DNA of 64,000 nucleotides from Davidsoniella eucalypti (taxonomy: Eukaryota > Ascomycota > Sordariomycetes > Microascales > Ceratocystidaceae). Positions 22,662 to 33,100 of the stretch are shown here, in pieces (positions within the stretch are counted from its first letter, which is position 1; the number at the start of each line of letters is the position of its first letter). The translations under genes and the position numbers were made by a program. The stretch spans positions 434,001 to 498,000 of the forward strand of contig RMBW01000001.1 of assembly GCA_004009845.1 (NCBI GenBank). The letters run 5' to 3'. The notes beneath the pieces are model-generated. The model had not been told where the DNA came from, made no database searches, and saw only the letters and a program-made list of their open reading frames with translations.

Positions 22662-23810
22662 TCAGTTGAATTTTTCCTCCAGCTCAATCAGACTGTCACC
22701 AAGATCCTTTACAGTTTGATCCAGTTCGATCCATTCCATGTTGAGAATAGCCTTCGTTTTCTCGTTGTTGAAGCCAAAAGGATCTTGGGCAGGTGCGCCG
22801 CCAGGTGTCTCTGGGCCCGGAAGAATATCTCTCTTTTGGGGGAACGCCTTGTATGCGATATCAGCTATTTCTTTCCATGAGTACTGACCCTTGATCATGA
22901 ACAGACGCTGTCCCTTGGCTTCCTCCTTCTCGAGCGAGAAAACATGAGCCTTAGCAACATCACGTACATCAACCCACGCATACGCACCCGTAGTATCGGG
23001 AATGCGCTCTTTCCAATCGCCGCGTAGTAAATTAACCATAAATGTATTGCTAGTGTTGATTTCATCAAATGACTTGAGCTGATGAGCAACAGGACCAAAT
23101 ACCATAGGTGGGCACACAGTTGTTAACGCAAATGGTGAGCCAAGCTCTTCAACTGTTTTCCAAGCTGCTTTTTCGGCCAAAACCTTGCTGGCAATATAAG
23201 CATTGCGGTTGCTAACATAGGCATCCTTGAGAGTAAATGGGTTCCAGCTCTCCTCACTGAATGTGAATTTGCTGTTCATCTTGTTCTCATCAAAAATGGA
23301 GGCAAATGACGATGTAACAACTACATGCTTGACCCCGGGGGCCGAGGCGGCTAGTGCCTTGAGAATGGAAGTTGTACCGATGACGGCAGGATTAATCAAC
23401 TCCATAGGATCATCTATGGCATGTTTGTAAGTTTAAGAACTCAAGATAGAAACAGATACCATTGAATGAGAGAGGTATAATCTTTACTTACCGACCTTGA
23501 AGTGGAACGGCGATGCGGTATGTAGCACATATTCGAGACCAGGCGCTTTAACTACCTCGTCAAAAGCACCTTCAACAGAGATATCAGGAACGATGGCATA
23601 TTCAAGTGGCTTTCCAGTGAATCTGTTCTTGAGGAATTCTCCCTTCTCATCCGAGCGAACAGTTGTAAGAACCTGATAGCCCTTCTGGAGTAGCAGGTCA
23701 ATGATGTGGACGGCAATAAAGCCGGAACCGCCTATTGAAGATCGTTTAGTCTCAAAAGTTTAGATAGAGGGGGATGTCTTTAACATACCGGTAACAAGAA
23801 CCTTGGCCAT
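22662..23810 (-). CDS. NAD(P)-dependent reductase, extended SDR of GRE2/dihydroflavonol-reductase type
   Basis: Three exons (23789-23810, 23492-23731, 22662-23413) joined by introns of 57 and 78 nt with GTATGT and GTAAGT donors. The product is 337 residues. The N-terminus MAKVLVTGGSGFIAVHI is the Rossmann dinucleotide-binding motif. HTASPFHF follows near residue 78 and VVVTSSFASI near 118. The catalytic YIASK (Tyr160, Lys164) is intact, and CPPMVFGP is typical of this family. Fungal relatives reduce aldehydes and ketones such as methylglyoxal, using NADPH in the cytosol; the substrate here is unknown. The first exon is only 22 nt, so the start depends on the splicing model, but the recovered glycine motif strongly supports it. 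Confidence 0.93.
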
Positions 23811-25290
23811 ATTGAGAAATGTATTTGTTGAGAATGTGTGATAAGAAGTTAATGAACAAGTTTGAGATGTGTAAGAAAGGAAACTAAAAACCTACCGAGA
23901 GCATGAAACTACATCCTAATATATGTTCCCTACATACACAGCACTGATAGCTATGATGATTGATTCATAATCACTCAGTTCCCAGCATATACACAACTCG
24001 ATAGATGCTTGCTAGCTTCAAGCTACCCCGCCTCCACGGCTGCATTTAGAAGCTCCTAGACCTTAGTAGAGAATATCAATTTCCATCATCTCTTCGCATT
24101 ATTAACTCCACTCCTTAACTCCTAGGCGGTGTGTGAAATTCGAGAGAAATTTTTTTTTTTAATAATTTCTTTAGGTTTAGCTACATCATGTCGTAAGAGG
24201 CAATCGTACTGACTGGATACTTATTATCACGAGTAGTTTATTGTGGGGCTCATAGCCGGACGCGGAAGTACCGAGACCATAATAGGGTTTTCAAGGGTTA
24301 GTGGTTCTCTTTCGATAAAATGTTAGAGACCGGATATTCGAGCTTTTCGGATAATTATTTCCTATTTTGGACAATACCTACTTTTCTGCCGAGTTTTCAA
24401 TTACATACACATAGTTACATAAAAAAGTTACAAAAGTTTTCACGATTTGCATCGAAATAGCAAATAGGAATATATGAATATATTGGAAATTACATCAAGG
24501 GTATATTGAAGTCAAAAGTAAGACAAGCAGTTGGCCGGTTGTCAAAGCATTAAAAATTATTGTCGTGCTCGTCCAATTTATTAATCTTATGGAGTTATAG
24601 AGCTATGCAAATGTTGGTATTGTTCATGATTAGGCTCGTTCAGTTGAAGTTTTGTGCGCCATTTATATAGTTTTATATTAAGAGCCGTGGGGGAAACAAT
24701 AGGTTGTAACTAAAATCTAAGCAGTGTGTGATTCATGAAAGAGGTGGCTATGTAGTTCATGAAAGCGATAACTGATTCAAGTAAGCGGTGACTAATTCAG
24801 GAACGTGGGCTAAATCAGGATGTACCGATATCTTACCTCGGATTTTAACTCCTCGCTATTGCCGGACCTTTTATATATAATGGAATCATTAAACGAGAAA
24901 TATGTTGATATCAGCATGACGTTGTGATATCAGTGATTATCAAGACATTTAATACCCAGGATATATCAATGATATTATGGTACGATGGGGAACATACGGA
25001 AACGAATCGACAGCAGAAAAAGGATATGTTTTTGCAAGTGGCCACCATAATTTGCGAACAATGTAGAATTTATAAGATGAAATAGTGCCTAAAAAGGAAT
25101 AAAATCGGTGTGATAGTAGACTAAAACGAAGGGAAAACAAATGAGATAACAGGAACAAAAAAAACAAGCGACCTGACCTACAGCCCATGCGATGAACAAA
25201 AAGCAATTCAAACTTCCCGAGGGGGAAACAACTTCTAAAGGAGTAGAGAACAAGAAAAATAAAAAGCCAAACATGAGATACCGTGATTGG
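23811..25290. other. Intergenic with one copy of the 36-bp repeat core
   Basis: This is an AT-rich SDR promoter and the 3' flank of the next gene. It contains copy 3 of the dispersed core at 24580-24614. No convincing ORF is present. Confidence 0.5.
24580..24614. repeat. 36-bp dispersed repeat core, copy 3
   Basis: It shares TTATGGAG, TATAGAGCTATG and the flanking ATTAATC with the other two copies, with four or so substitutions. Flanking DNA is unrelated to the other copies. Confidence 0.7.
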
Positions 25291-27234
25291 CTAGAAAAAT
25301 GTAGGCTTGGTGAGAACACGGTATTCTACGTAATCTTCGCCATTGATGCTGATGATAGTTCCTTGAGAAACGTGTCTATCCTTAAATGGACCAGCTTTCT
25401 TTTTCTCATATTTAATACCAGCATAGATAATGGCATCCTCACCGCTGACAGCAAGGCGCTGGTGCTCACGATCGACCCAAGCATCGTTGAGGCGTTGAAG
25501 CTCCTCTTGACCGACAAAAAGCGATCGGTTGTTACTACCAGAAGGGGGAATGGGTCCGGATGCATCGTGAGCAGCTTGTGGTATGGGGCCAACACCTGGA
25601 GCTTCCGAAGTTACGTTGACGATTGACGTTGAGGGACTTTGAGTAGGTTGGCTAGGGCCTGGTGGGTGGTTTATGGAAGGATTTGGGGGATGTAGTTGTC
25701 TTGACGCATCTGATTCATGTCGTGAAATTGGCATGTGCTCGTTCCCTGGATAATATGATTGTGTACGAGAGTCAGGGAGTGACCGACGGATATTGGTAGA
25801 GCGGTGTTCATCGACATGAGTTATCGAAGAGGGTGCTGGTCGAATCTCATGGTACTGTTGAGACCCGGATGATATCTGCGGTAGATTGTGTCCTTTCTCG
25901 TCCGGAGGCTTGGTTACGATTGTGATTTGTCCAGTACGGAAGCCATGAGCCACACGTGCTTGTGCCTCCCTGACAGCAAATTGCTCATTGCTCGATCTTT
26001 CCTTGTCTATTTCGCCATGATCTATCTGCCATTGACGAACGCGGCAGTATTCCTTGACCTCGTGTCTGCTCAACGTCCGGATATGAGGCTCAAGAACAAC
26101 TTCTTCATAATGAATCCAGAGCGCACCAGCACCGCTGGGAAAATTGCCATCTACAAAACGACCATCTCTGGTTTCTCTTACAACCTTGACACGGAACATA
26201 TCATTCTGGCCCAAGATTCCATAAACCGCATGACGATCGATTTCGTGGGCCTCGCTGGATCGATGCCAAAATCCGATCAAAATTCTGGTTGGTCGGGTTC
26301 CGGGCAGAGGATCTAAAGGTGTAAGGTTTTGCGCAATACCAACAGAGGTGAAAGGAATTGGGCCTCCAGCGATATTATTTTCATTGGCGCCATGTATCGG
26401 TAGGAATCCGGTATCTGTCCGACGTCTTTTAGTAGCGGCGTAAGGACCCGCCGATTGTTCAGGGAGGTGCTCGCCATATGCGACAGGAAGCCCCGACTCA
26501 GCTTGAAGACCATAACTAACACGGCGGATAGCCTCTTGTCTGGCGTGAAGCTCGGCATTAACCAGATCTTCTTCAACAGTCTGAGATTCCATAGCCTCAG
26601 TTCTAATCTTGACGTACTCTTTTATTTGAGCTTGATCGAGATTGACTAGGTGATCTTCGAAGACGATTTGTTCGAAAGGAACCCAACTACCACCAACGGG
26701 CATTGGATATTGAGTGGCGACGGGCTCTCCACTGCGCGTCGTAGTCTGTACACGAGTCCGCAGACGATCGCGCGTGTCGATGAAACAAACAACGCTGTGT
26801 TTATGTTTCTTTTCTGGGACCGTGGAAGCTCGCCAGTATCCTACTAAAACAAGCTTCGCCGTGTGTGTTTGGCCTGGGCGACGAAGAGGATGGCGCGGGG
26901 TATCATCGCCTACAACGCTAGTACTCTCGAGAGATCTCTCATTGAGGTCCTCGAAAATGGCAGACCTCTTGCGGCTTGAGTAGGTGATTTGACTGTCATC
27001 GTTTTCATCATTGACTATTTGCTCATACTCAGGCATGACCATTGCTGGCGAGCCTCGATCAGCTGCTCCATGAGAGCTAGGATCTTTGGGCGTGGTAGCG
27101 TTCAGGCTTGATGGCGGACTCATGCTGTCACTCGGCGGAGGGCTTAGATTATCATCGCCATCATCGCCGTCATCGCCGAGAGGTATACTAATGCTGGCAA
27201 GGTTAGTATTGATACGAAAACCCCATGGCGTCAT
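25291..27234 (-). CDS. Unrecognised fungal protein with a repeated domain
   Basis: This intronless ORF encodes 647 residues from ATG 27234. The N-terminal 120 residues are acidic and Ser/Pro-rich. A domain of about 110 residues occurs twice. Copy 1 (about 125-240) contains VLVGYWRAS, RHPLRR-flanked KHSVVCFI, SWVPFEQIVFEDH and IKEYVKIR. Copy 2 (about 314-435) contains ILIGFWHRSS, DRHAVYGIL, LWIHYEEVVLEPH and VKEYCRVR. A shorter third relative ends the protein (AGIKYEKKKAGPFKDRHVSQ). Basic patches (KRRRTD) suggest nuclear location. The linker between copies 2 and 3 is Pro/Ser/His-rich and probably disordered. I know no function. The duplication itself is direct observation. Confidence 0.85.
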   Translation of the reverse strand: MTPWGFRINTNLASISIPLGDDGDDGDDNLSPPPSDSMSPPSSLNATTPKDPSSHGAADRGSPAMVMPEYEQIVNDENDDSQITYSSRKRSAIFEDLNERSLESTSVVGDDTPRHPLRRPGQTHTAKLVLVGYWRASTVPEKKHKHSVVCFIDTRDRLRTRVQTTTRSGEPVATQYPMPVGGSWVPFEQIVFEDHLVNLDQAQIKEYVKIRTEAMESQTVEEDLVNAELHARQEAIRRVSYGLQAESGLPVAYGEHLPEQSAGPYAATKRRRTDTGFLPIHGANENNIAGGPIPFTSVGIAQNLTPLDPLPGTRPTRILIGFWHRSSEAHEIDRHAVYGILGQNDMFRVKVVRETRDGRFVDGNFPSGAGALWIHYEEVVLEPHIRTLSRHEVKEYCRVRQWQIDHGEIDKERSSNEQFAVREAQARVAHGFRTGQITIVTKPPDEKGHNLPQISSGSQQYHEIRPAPSSITHVDEHRSTNIRRSLPDSRTQSYYPGNEHMPISRHESDASRQLHPPNPSINHPPGPSQPTQSPSTSIVNVTSEAPGVGPIPQAAHDASGPIPPSGSNNRSLFVGQEELQRLNDAWVDREHQRLAVSGEDAIIYAGIKYEKKKAGPFKDRHVSQGTIISINGEDYVEYRVLTKPTFF

Positions 27235-28103
27235 GATGGGATATATTGAACTGTGAGGTAATGGAAGGTGGGGGTCGTGTAGATGATGCAGTTGTAGATG
27301 CGAAAAGAGTTGAATGAGGGGGTCGGGGTCTTGCAGTTAAGCCAATGGAATGCAGCAGGCCTGGCGCTTAATATAACGCCTAACGGTTCTTTTTTAAAGA
27401 AATAAAATAGAAGAAATAAAAGATAGGCATACATATTATACTTGATGGTAGTGTGAATAACTAGTATAGCTTGAAATGCAATCGGTCGCTATAAGTACAA
27501 GCACTTGGCAATGTTGTACATGCATCGTTTTTTAATCTAGATGAAGGATAGATAGACAGCAACAAGATTAATCTGACTATACACACATCTAAAAGACAAA
27601 ACTTTACACAGCGAGATGCAAACCAATGCAGAATAATATACTCTCTACAGTGATAGCCGAGTATCTCGATATACTGATGTTGTCAGGATACGAAATATTG
27701 CCTATTGTGGTACGGTATGTGATGAAGGGGGTAGGTGAATGCAGACCCAGCAGGCCATTGGACATAAGCTTTTGGTAGGATGGTTATAACTAGTCTTAGA
27801 AACAGTGCGATTGCACGTTGAAACAACCCATTTCATGCAACTTCAAGGCAAGCATGGTGCTCTATCGTTGTGCTACCATGAGGGAAACACTGCCATCGAT
27901 ACTTGGTGGCAGTTCGAAGACGAATTGTCCGATACGAACCCATATAGCAGGCTCTTGTTGGTAGAGCCGACAAGATATTCCACGTGCTACAACAAACAGG
28001 ATTTGATGTGGAAAATGATTGGGGAGTATTTAATGGTGTGGCGCTGAGGTAATGGGATGGTTCATAGTAATGAGAGAGACAAGATCACGAAATTGGTACA
28101 TAC
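27235..28103. other. Region between two minus-strand genes; alternative small ORF on the plus strand
   Basis: This region upstream of ATG 27234 holds promoter-like sequence and possibly the remaining exon(s) of the gene beginning at 28420. A plus-strand frame at 27805-28047 (no ATG at its left edge; first ATG at 27835) reads as normal-looking protein (YHEGNTAIDTWWQFEDEL...). The minus strand offers a 70-codon continuation after a CCTCAG acceptor near 28047. Neither is established. Confidence 0.3.
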
Positions 28104-28420
28104 CTTTGCGGTGGTGCCGTGTTGGTAGATGGGCTAGTGAGGGTTTTGTTGGTGGCGGAATCTGGAAGACTGTGTCTCTGTTTCTCGGGCGATCTGCTTT
28201 CTGTAGGAGGCGGAGCGTGGGCAGCTACGGCAGCGCCGGCAGATAACGGTGTTGCTGATAAAGACTGTGGTGTTGATGAGCTTGTAGTTGATGAAGCAGA
28301 ATTGGCATCGATGACAGCAGTAGCAGCAGTGGCAGCAGCCACAATAGCAATGGCGGAAGCAGCGTCATCTTCGGCGATGCCAGAGCCGAGGCGCTTACGA
28401 GCAGAGTCTGATTCGGCCAT
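28104..28420 (-). CDS. Probable first exon of an unidentified gene
   Basis: From ATG 28420 the frame encodes about 105 residues, MAESDSARKRLGSGIAEDD followed by an Ala/Ser/Thr-rich, low-complexity stretch. It ends at a good donor (CAAAG with GTATGT, intron side at 28103) just before a stop in the unspliced frame. A CTCAG acceptor near 28047 would continue the frame for about 70 codons, but that continuation is rich in Cys and Trp and unconvincing. Downstream exons are therefore uncertain. A link to the gene starting at 27234 would need an intron of over 800 nt, unusual here. Confidence 0.4.
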
Positions 28421-29300
28421 GGCTGATATAGAGCTACGAGCCTAGGAGATGGCAGCAATGGTTGTATGATGGAAGATTGTGTGGTTCTTGTGGTGTGCAG
28501 TCCCAACCGTGAGCCTGTTGCGAGCTGTAGGCAGACAGTAAATAGCAATTTTCAGCAGGCCAACAGTCTAGTATTGGCTTGATATGACGGCGAATTGAAA
28601 GCCAGAGGAGTAAGTATTGTAAACAGAAAGAGGGGGCAAGTTAAAGACTCGCAAAAAAATCAGATGGCAGTGTTGACGCAAAAGGTGCGATGCAAAAGAG
28701 AAAAATAAAATTCGAATTGCAATCTCAGGTCGGGGAGGAAAATAAGAAAAAACGAAATGACGGGGCCTGAATGACTACTATCAGTTTAAGTTGTCGTGCT
28801 ACGGTCATCCATTAAGTACTACAATAGTGCTGCATGGATAGATTAAAAACATAGGATAGGTCGGTCTAATGCCTGCCAGTCAACTAGTCAACAGCAGCAA
28901 CTCTCTAGCGTGCGATTGCTATCCCTTTCCCTTGACAACATCAAGCATCAGCGTCAGTTTCTGTAACGCATGGAACACAAGAAGGAATGAACAACAAAAT
29001 CGTCTGTGCAGCTGGTAGCTATTGGTTTTTGTTTTTGTTTCCTTTTCCAGCGATTTTTTTCACTTTTTTTCTTTCTTTTTTTTTTCGCCGTGCGCCCGAC
29101 CGACAACGTCCAGATGTACTATACTTGGACACCATAGCATATTCTGTAATGTTTCGGCTGGTGGTGTAATAATCGAGACTACCTCTCGACATGGGACCCA
29201 TAGCAAAGCTCAGGGAAGCGAGGGGCTACTAATACAGTCAGCAACAGTAGTACCATCAAGTTGAAAGGTGGATACGCAAAGTTTCTTCCAAAACAGCAAA

Positions 29301-29460
29301 TCAGCTGCCTTCAACACGACGCGCGAGGTCTGAGTTAATCACTTTCATGTGATAGTCCGGATGCTTCATGGCTTTTGTGCCTCGCCTAAGGAGGGTTTCT
29401 AAATCATTTTTCATTTTGTCAACGGCAACTTGAACTAGAACTATGCAAGATATATAAGAT

Positions 29461-29495
<35 letters not shown>

Positions 29496-29643
29496 CATGC
29501 GTATGTCGATAGCTACATGTCCTTTTCTTATCACAGCAAGATACATATTTTACCAAATCTTGAATACGATGACAAGCCGATCTTACAATACGTAGCAGTT
29601 TCCATGGGTTGGTTATTCGCGCAAATCGAATCCGAAAGCTCAT
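29301..29643 (-). CDS. Weak candidate: small two-exon protein with a T31 tract in its intron
   Basis: The 3' frame (stop at 29301-29303) encodes VDKMKNDLETLLRRGTKA plus about 25 more residues ending RRVEGS, a normal-looking charged helix. It is preceded on the minus strand by a 31-nt T run and a TTGCATAG acceptor near 29440. An upstream ATG at 29643 starts MSFRIRFARITNPWKLL, which resembles a mitochondrial presequence. A C/GTATTG donor at 29592 would join the two in frame. The total would be about 60 residues. The exact junctions and the family are unknown. Confidence 0.25.
29463..29493. repeat. Homopolymer A31
   Basis: 31 consecutive A on the plus strand (T on minus). Either the polypyrimidine tract of the candidate intron above or simple sequence. 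Confidence 0.95.
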
Positions 29644-29872
29644 GATACCTTCCGAGAATTGAATACATGATTATTTGTATGCATGTATATTGGCTCATAA
29701 CATGGTCTGCCTAGTGTGTGACACTGCTACACAGATACAAAACTATATACAAGGGGTATAATATTCCATGTGGGATATGCATCAAAAAGTACAGTTTTCA
29801 ATCTTTGACGAAAGATTACCTTTAGTTATCCTATCTAATTGAAAAAAAAAATTGTGTTCAATGAAACTATAG

Positions 29873-30124
29873 ATGGTTATGCTGTTTCTAGCGATACAGC
29901 GGTTTTTGGCGACACATGTATGTCTCATTTTTAACACATTGATTAGCATGTTTATAGTGATGTATATTGTCGTCGACGGGCCAAAATTGTGTGACTATGA
30001 TGAAAGGTGGAACGAACAAGCTGTGAAATGTGCGGCTACAAATCACAGAGCTTGGGGGTTCAGTCACATGAGCTTACTAACTACTATTCAGGACATTGCC
30101 GCCACCAACGCCAGTTATTATTAA
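29873..30124 (+). CDS. Weak candidate: small ORF with hydrophobic N-terminus
   Basis: An ATG-started frame of 83 codons. Residues 1-35 are strongly hydrophobic (MLFLAIQRFLAT, LISMFIVMYIVV) and could be a signal anchor. The rest is polar with two Cys. There is no family resemblance and no obvious promoter. It lies in an AT-rich desert, so chance is the main alternative. Confidence 0.2.
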   Translation: MVMLFLAIQRFLATHVCLIFNTLISMFIVMYIVVDGPKLCDYDERWNEQAVKCAATNHRAWGFSHMSLLTTIQDIAATNASYY

Positions 30125-33100
30125 TAAATCCTATACTAGCCACTGATTCTACATACAGATGATACATACATATGTAGTAACGATGGTGGTATATATTTAA
30201 TGATACAACGTAAATCTGATAATCTGATCTCGACAAGTATGTACGTGCCTACCTTCAACTATCTAGATATTGGTAATATTGTAATAATAAGGCGGGCGGA
30301 ATACATACATATATGTACAGACATATACCCAATGTGCAGTCTATGTGCTTGAGCGGGGTTAGTAGAAGCTCTGGGCGTCCATATTGCATGATTACGTAGA
30401 TCAGTACGGAGATAAGTGGACACAAAGAAATTCTAGCGCCATATGCTGACCAGTTGCTACAATCTGTATTTCAAAACACGATACATGCGTGAGATGAGGG
30501 TACCGCAGATGGTTTGTTTCTTAATCGATATTGGGAAGAAAAAATGCATTTCCATTACTAAATGTACGATAGATGCTTATATGCGGAGGACAAAGGTGAA
30601 GAAAAAAAAGAAGTAGTTTTCTACCTTGGTTTCACAACATGTTGAGTATAATATTCAATTTAAAAAAAAAACCTGTCATTGCACGATAAATAATGTCACT
30701 TAGTGTGGCAACTTCAAGGTGATTTAACCGTTACCATTAACTGTGTTAAACTGAAGCTGAGAATAACCGGTCCAATGCCTAGTATTAGGGTCAAGAATGT
30801 GGTAGTATAAGGAAAGGAGATGGAATTACAAGGGCTAAGAACTAAGGCATCTGTAGAGAGTCATTCCACTAATTAATAGTAAGAGGATTTGGTAGCATCA
30901 CTTTATGCCCATTTGCCTACTTTTTTTTCTTTCTCGTTTCTAGTTGACAGAACATGAAGATATAAAGGCAATGGATATGACTTTTCGCTTTTGAGTTATT
31001 ATTGTATACAGCCCGTTGATTGGTAGGTTATCCAAGGCTACAGAATGATGTACCAGTATAACTATACAGATAGTGTTGAATTAAAAAAAAATTGAATTAG
31101 AAAAAACATTACAGATAGTGTGCGCAACAGTGTACAAAGGACCATGGGGCCCATGCGATACAAACATATTACAGGGCTTCACAGAACCAATCAAAAGACA
31201 TATGGCAAATATCAACCATTAGTTTGCTAGGACCCGTAGGATTAATGGTTGGGTCAGCTTAGTACTTATTAGGCTGCGCTTCAAGTTGCCCAGATGGCGG
31301 ACAGCGATATGATAAATAACATGCAAATAGGCACAAGGTACTTAGTTATAGAAGCTTCCGCGCCGTATCATCGCTGTGATTCAGGATAGAGACAGAATAT
31401 TTTTATATATGTTTTCTACTATGGCTGGTTATTATTTTCTTTCTATCTTGTATTCTTACGTTTTTGATAAAAATATCAAGTTGATGGTAGGTAAAATTAA
31501 TGTGAGCTACAAACGTATACATGTATAGATGAACATGATATATATGTACGTACATATGTAATGATACAAGGTGGTATCATATGATGAAAATATCAACACA
31601 ACATGCCTTTGGACCCACTGACCAACCTACCTAATTTCAAAGTCTCCGTGAATTAATACATAGCATAATAATCACAACGTGTGTGACAGGCCTCTCTCTT
31701 ATCACCCAAACAAATTATCCAGCTTTGAATAGCGTTAGAGTCCCTGACTACAGCCATGGCCTGAGTAGAAATACATAGCATTCAATTGTATCACACTGTA
31801 GCTAGTACTTATGAGTATATCTTGTTTTATCGTGGTTGATGGCACCATCCATGCCAACAATCAACCGAATAAATGAGAGAACCAAAAAGCCGTAGCTGTA
31901 ATAGCCATCAAAATTGCCACATAACCTGTGAAAATAGCCCGTGAAAACTCTTAGACTTGTCGCACATAATCTTGGCCCTGAACCCATAAATAAATTAAAC
32001 CATATTTCGACTCAAGTACGGAATTTGGGACAAGCTATGGACATTGTCGTATCGTTGCCTACTGAGTATATAACACTTGATGCCTCCTTCGGCACGCTCG
32101 GCTCTGAGGTCTTGTTTGTGTTTATCTATAAACAAATTATGGAACACTGTAGTACTCCGAGTTGCTGCATGCTCAACATTGCTACCCATATATCCACCTA
32201 CAACATGGTAAGAAATGGACTCATAAACGACATGTCTTGCCTGCACTGACAACACATAAACGTAGAAACTGGCGATACTGATACGGGCTGCCTGGTGGCT
32301 TTTCTCCGGTCTTTATTTCGGTTGTTTTGTACTTGACTTGGTTGATTGGGAATAGTATGTTCCCCTGTGATATCCCAATACATCTATCTACAGGTGTTTA
32401 TACTCTCCCCTGAAAGGAAACTGAAAAAAACACGTTGTCTTTTGTTTCTCTTTTAAACTCCGCTATGCACTCAAAGATGAAGAGATATATTCGTCGGAAC
32501 AACATGTATCTGTAATTGATGGCGTCCAGTTTTACTCGTTTTCCGTAGCGATATCGAGATACGGTATGGCATCATGTTTTGTTTATAGTTGTATGAGGTT
32601 TAGATCCACTTTTAGATACGACATGCATACTGTAGGCGTCCCTAGGATGGGGGGTCGCCCACTTTATAATTCCGTGATGATTGGATATGTTGGGAGGCGA
32701 TGATCCTGTGTAGATTGCATATTATAGCTTAGCGGAGAATTATCAGTTGATCTTATTCCCACTACACAGCCAACCACGAAAACGATAGCGACTAATTAAC
32801 AGCAAAGGTACTAACCTCGATTTGTATAACCCTTCCTCCCAGGTCGGTTGATAGGACTGACTTCTCAAGAAGTTTCAGTAATTATGCTCTATGTGTGTCT
32901 GTATGTAGTCACACACTCTGTGGGTTAATGATTCATCCGTATGCATATTAGTTGTAGTAGCACCCACAGCAAAGGTTTACTAACAGTGGTGATATTATCT
33001 TCCTTCTGTTATTAGTGCTGATTCAAAGCTTCATTAGTATCTCATTCATGACTAACCAAATATAAGCCTATGTAACCAATAAAGTTTTCCTCCCTATCCT

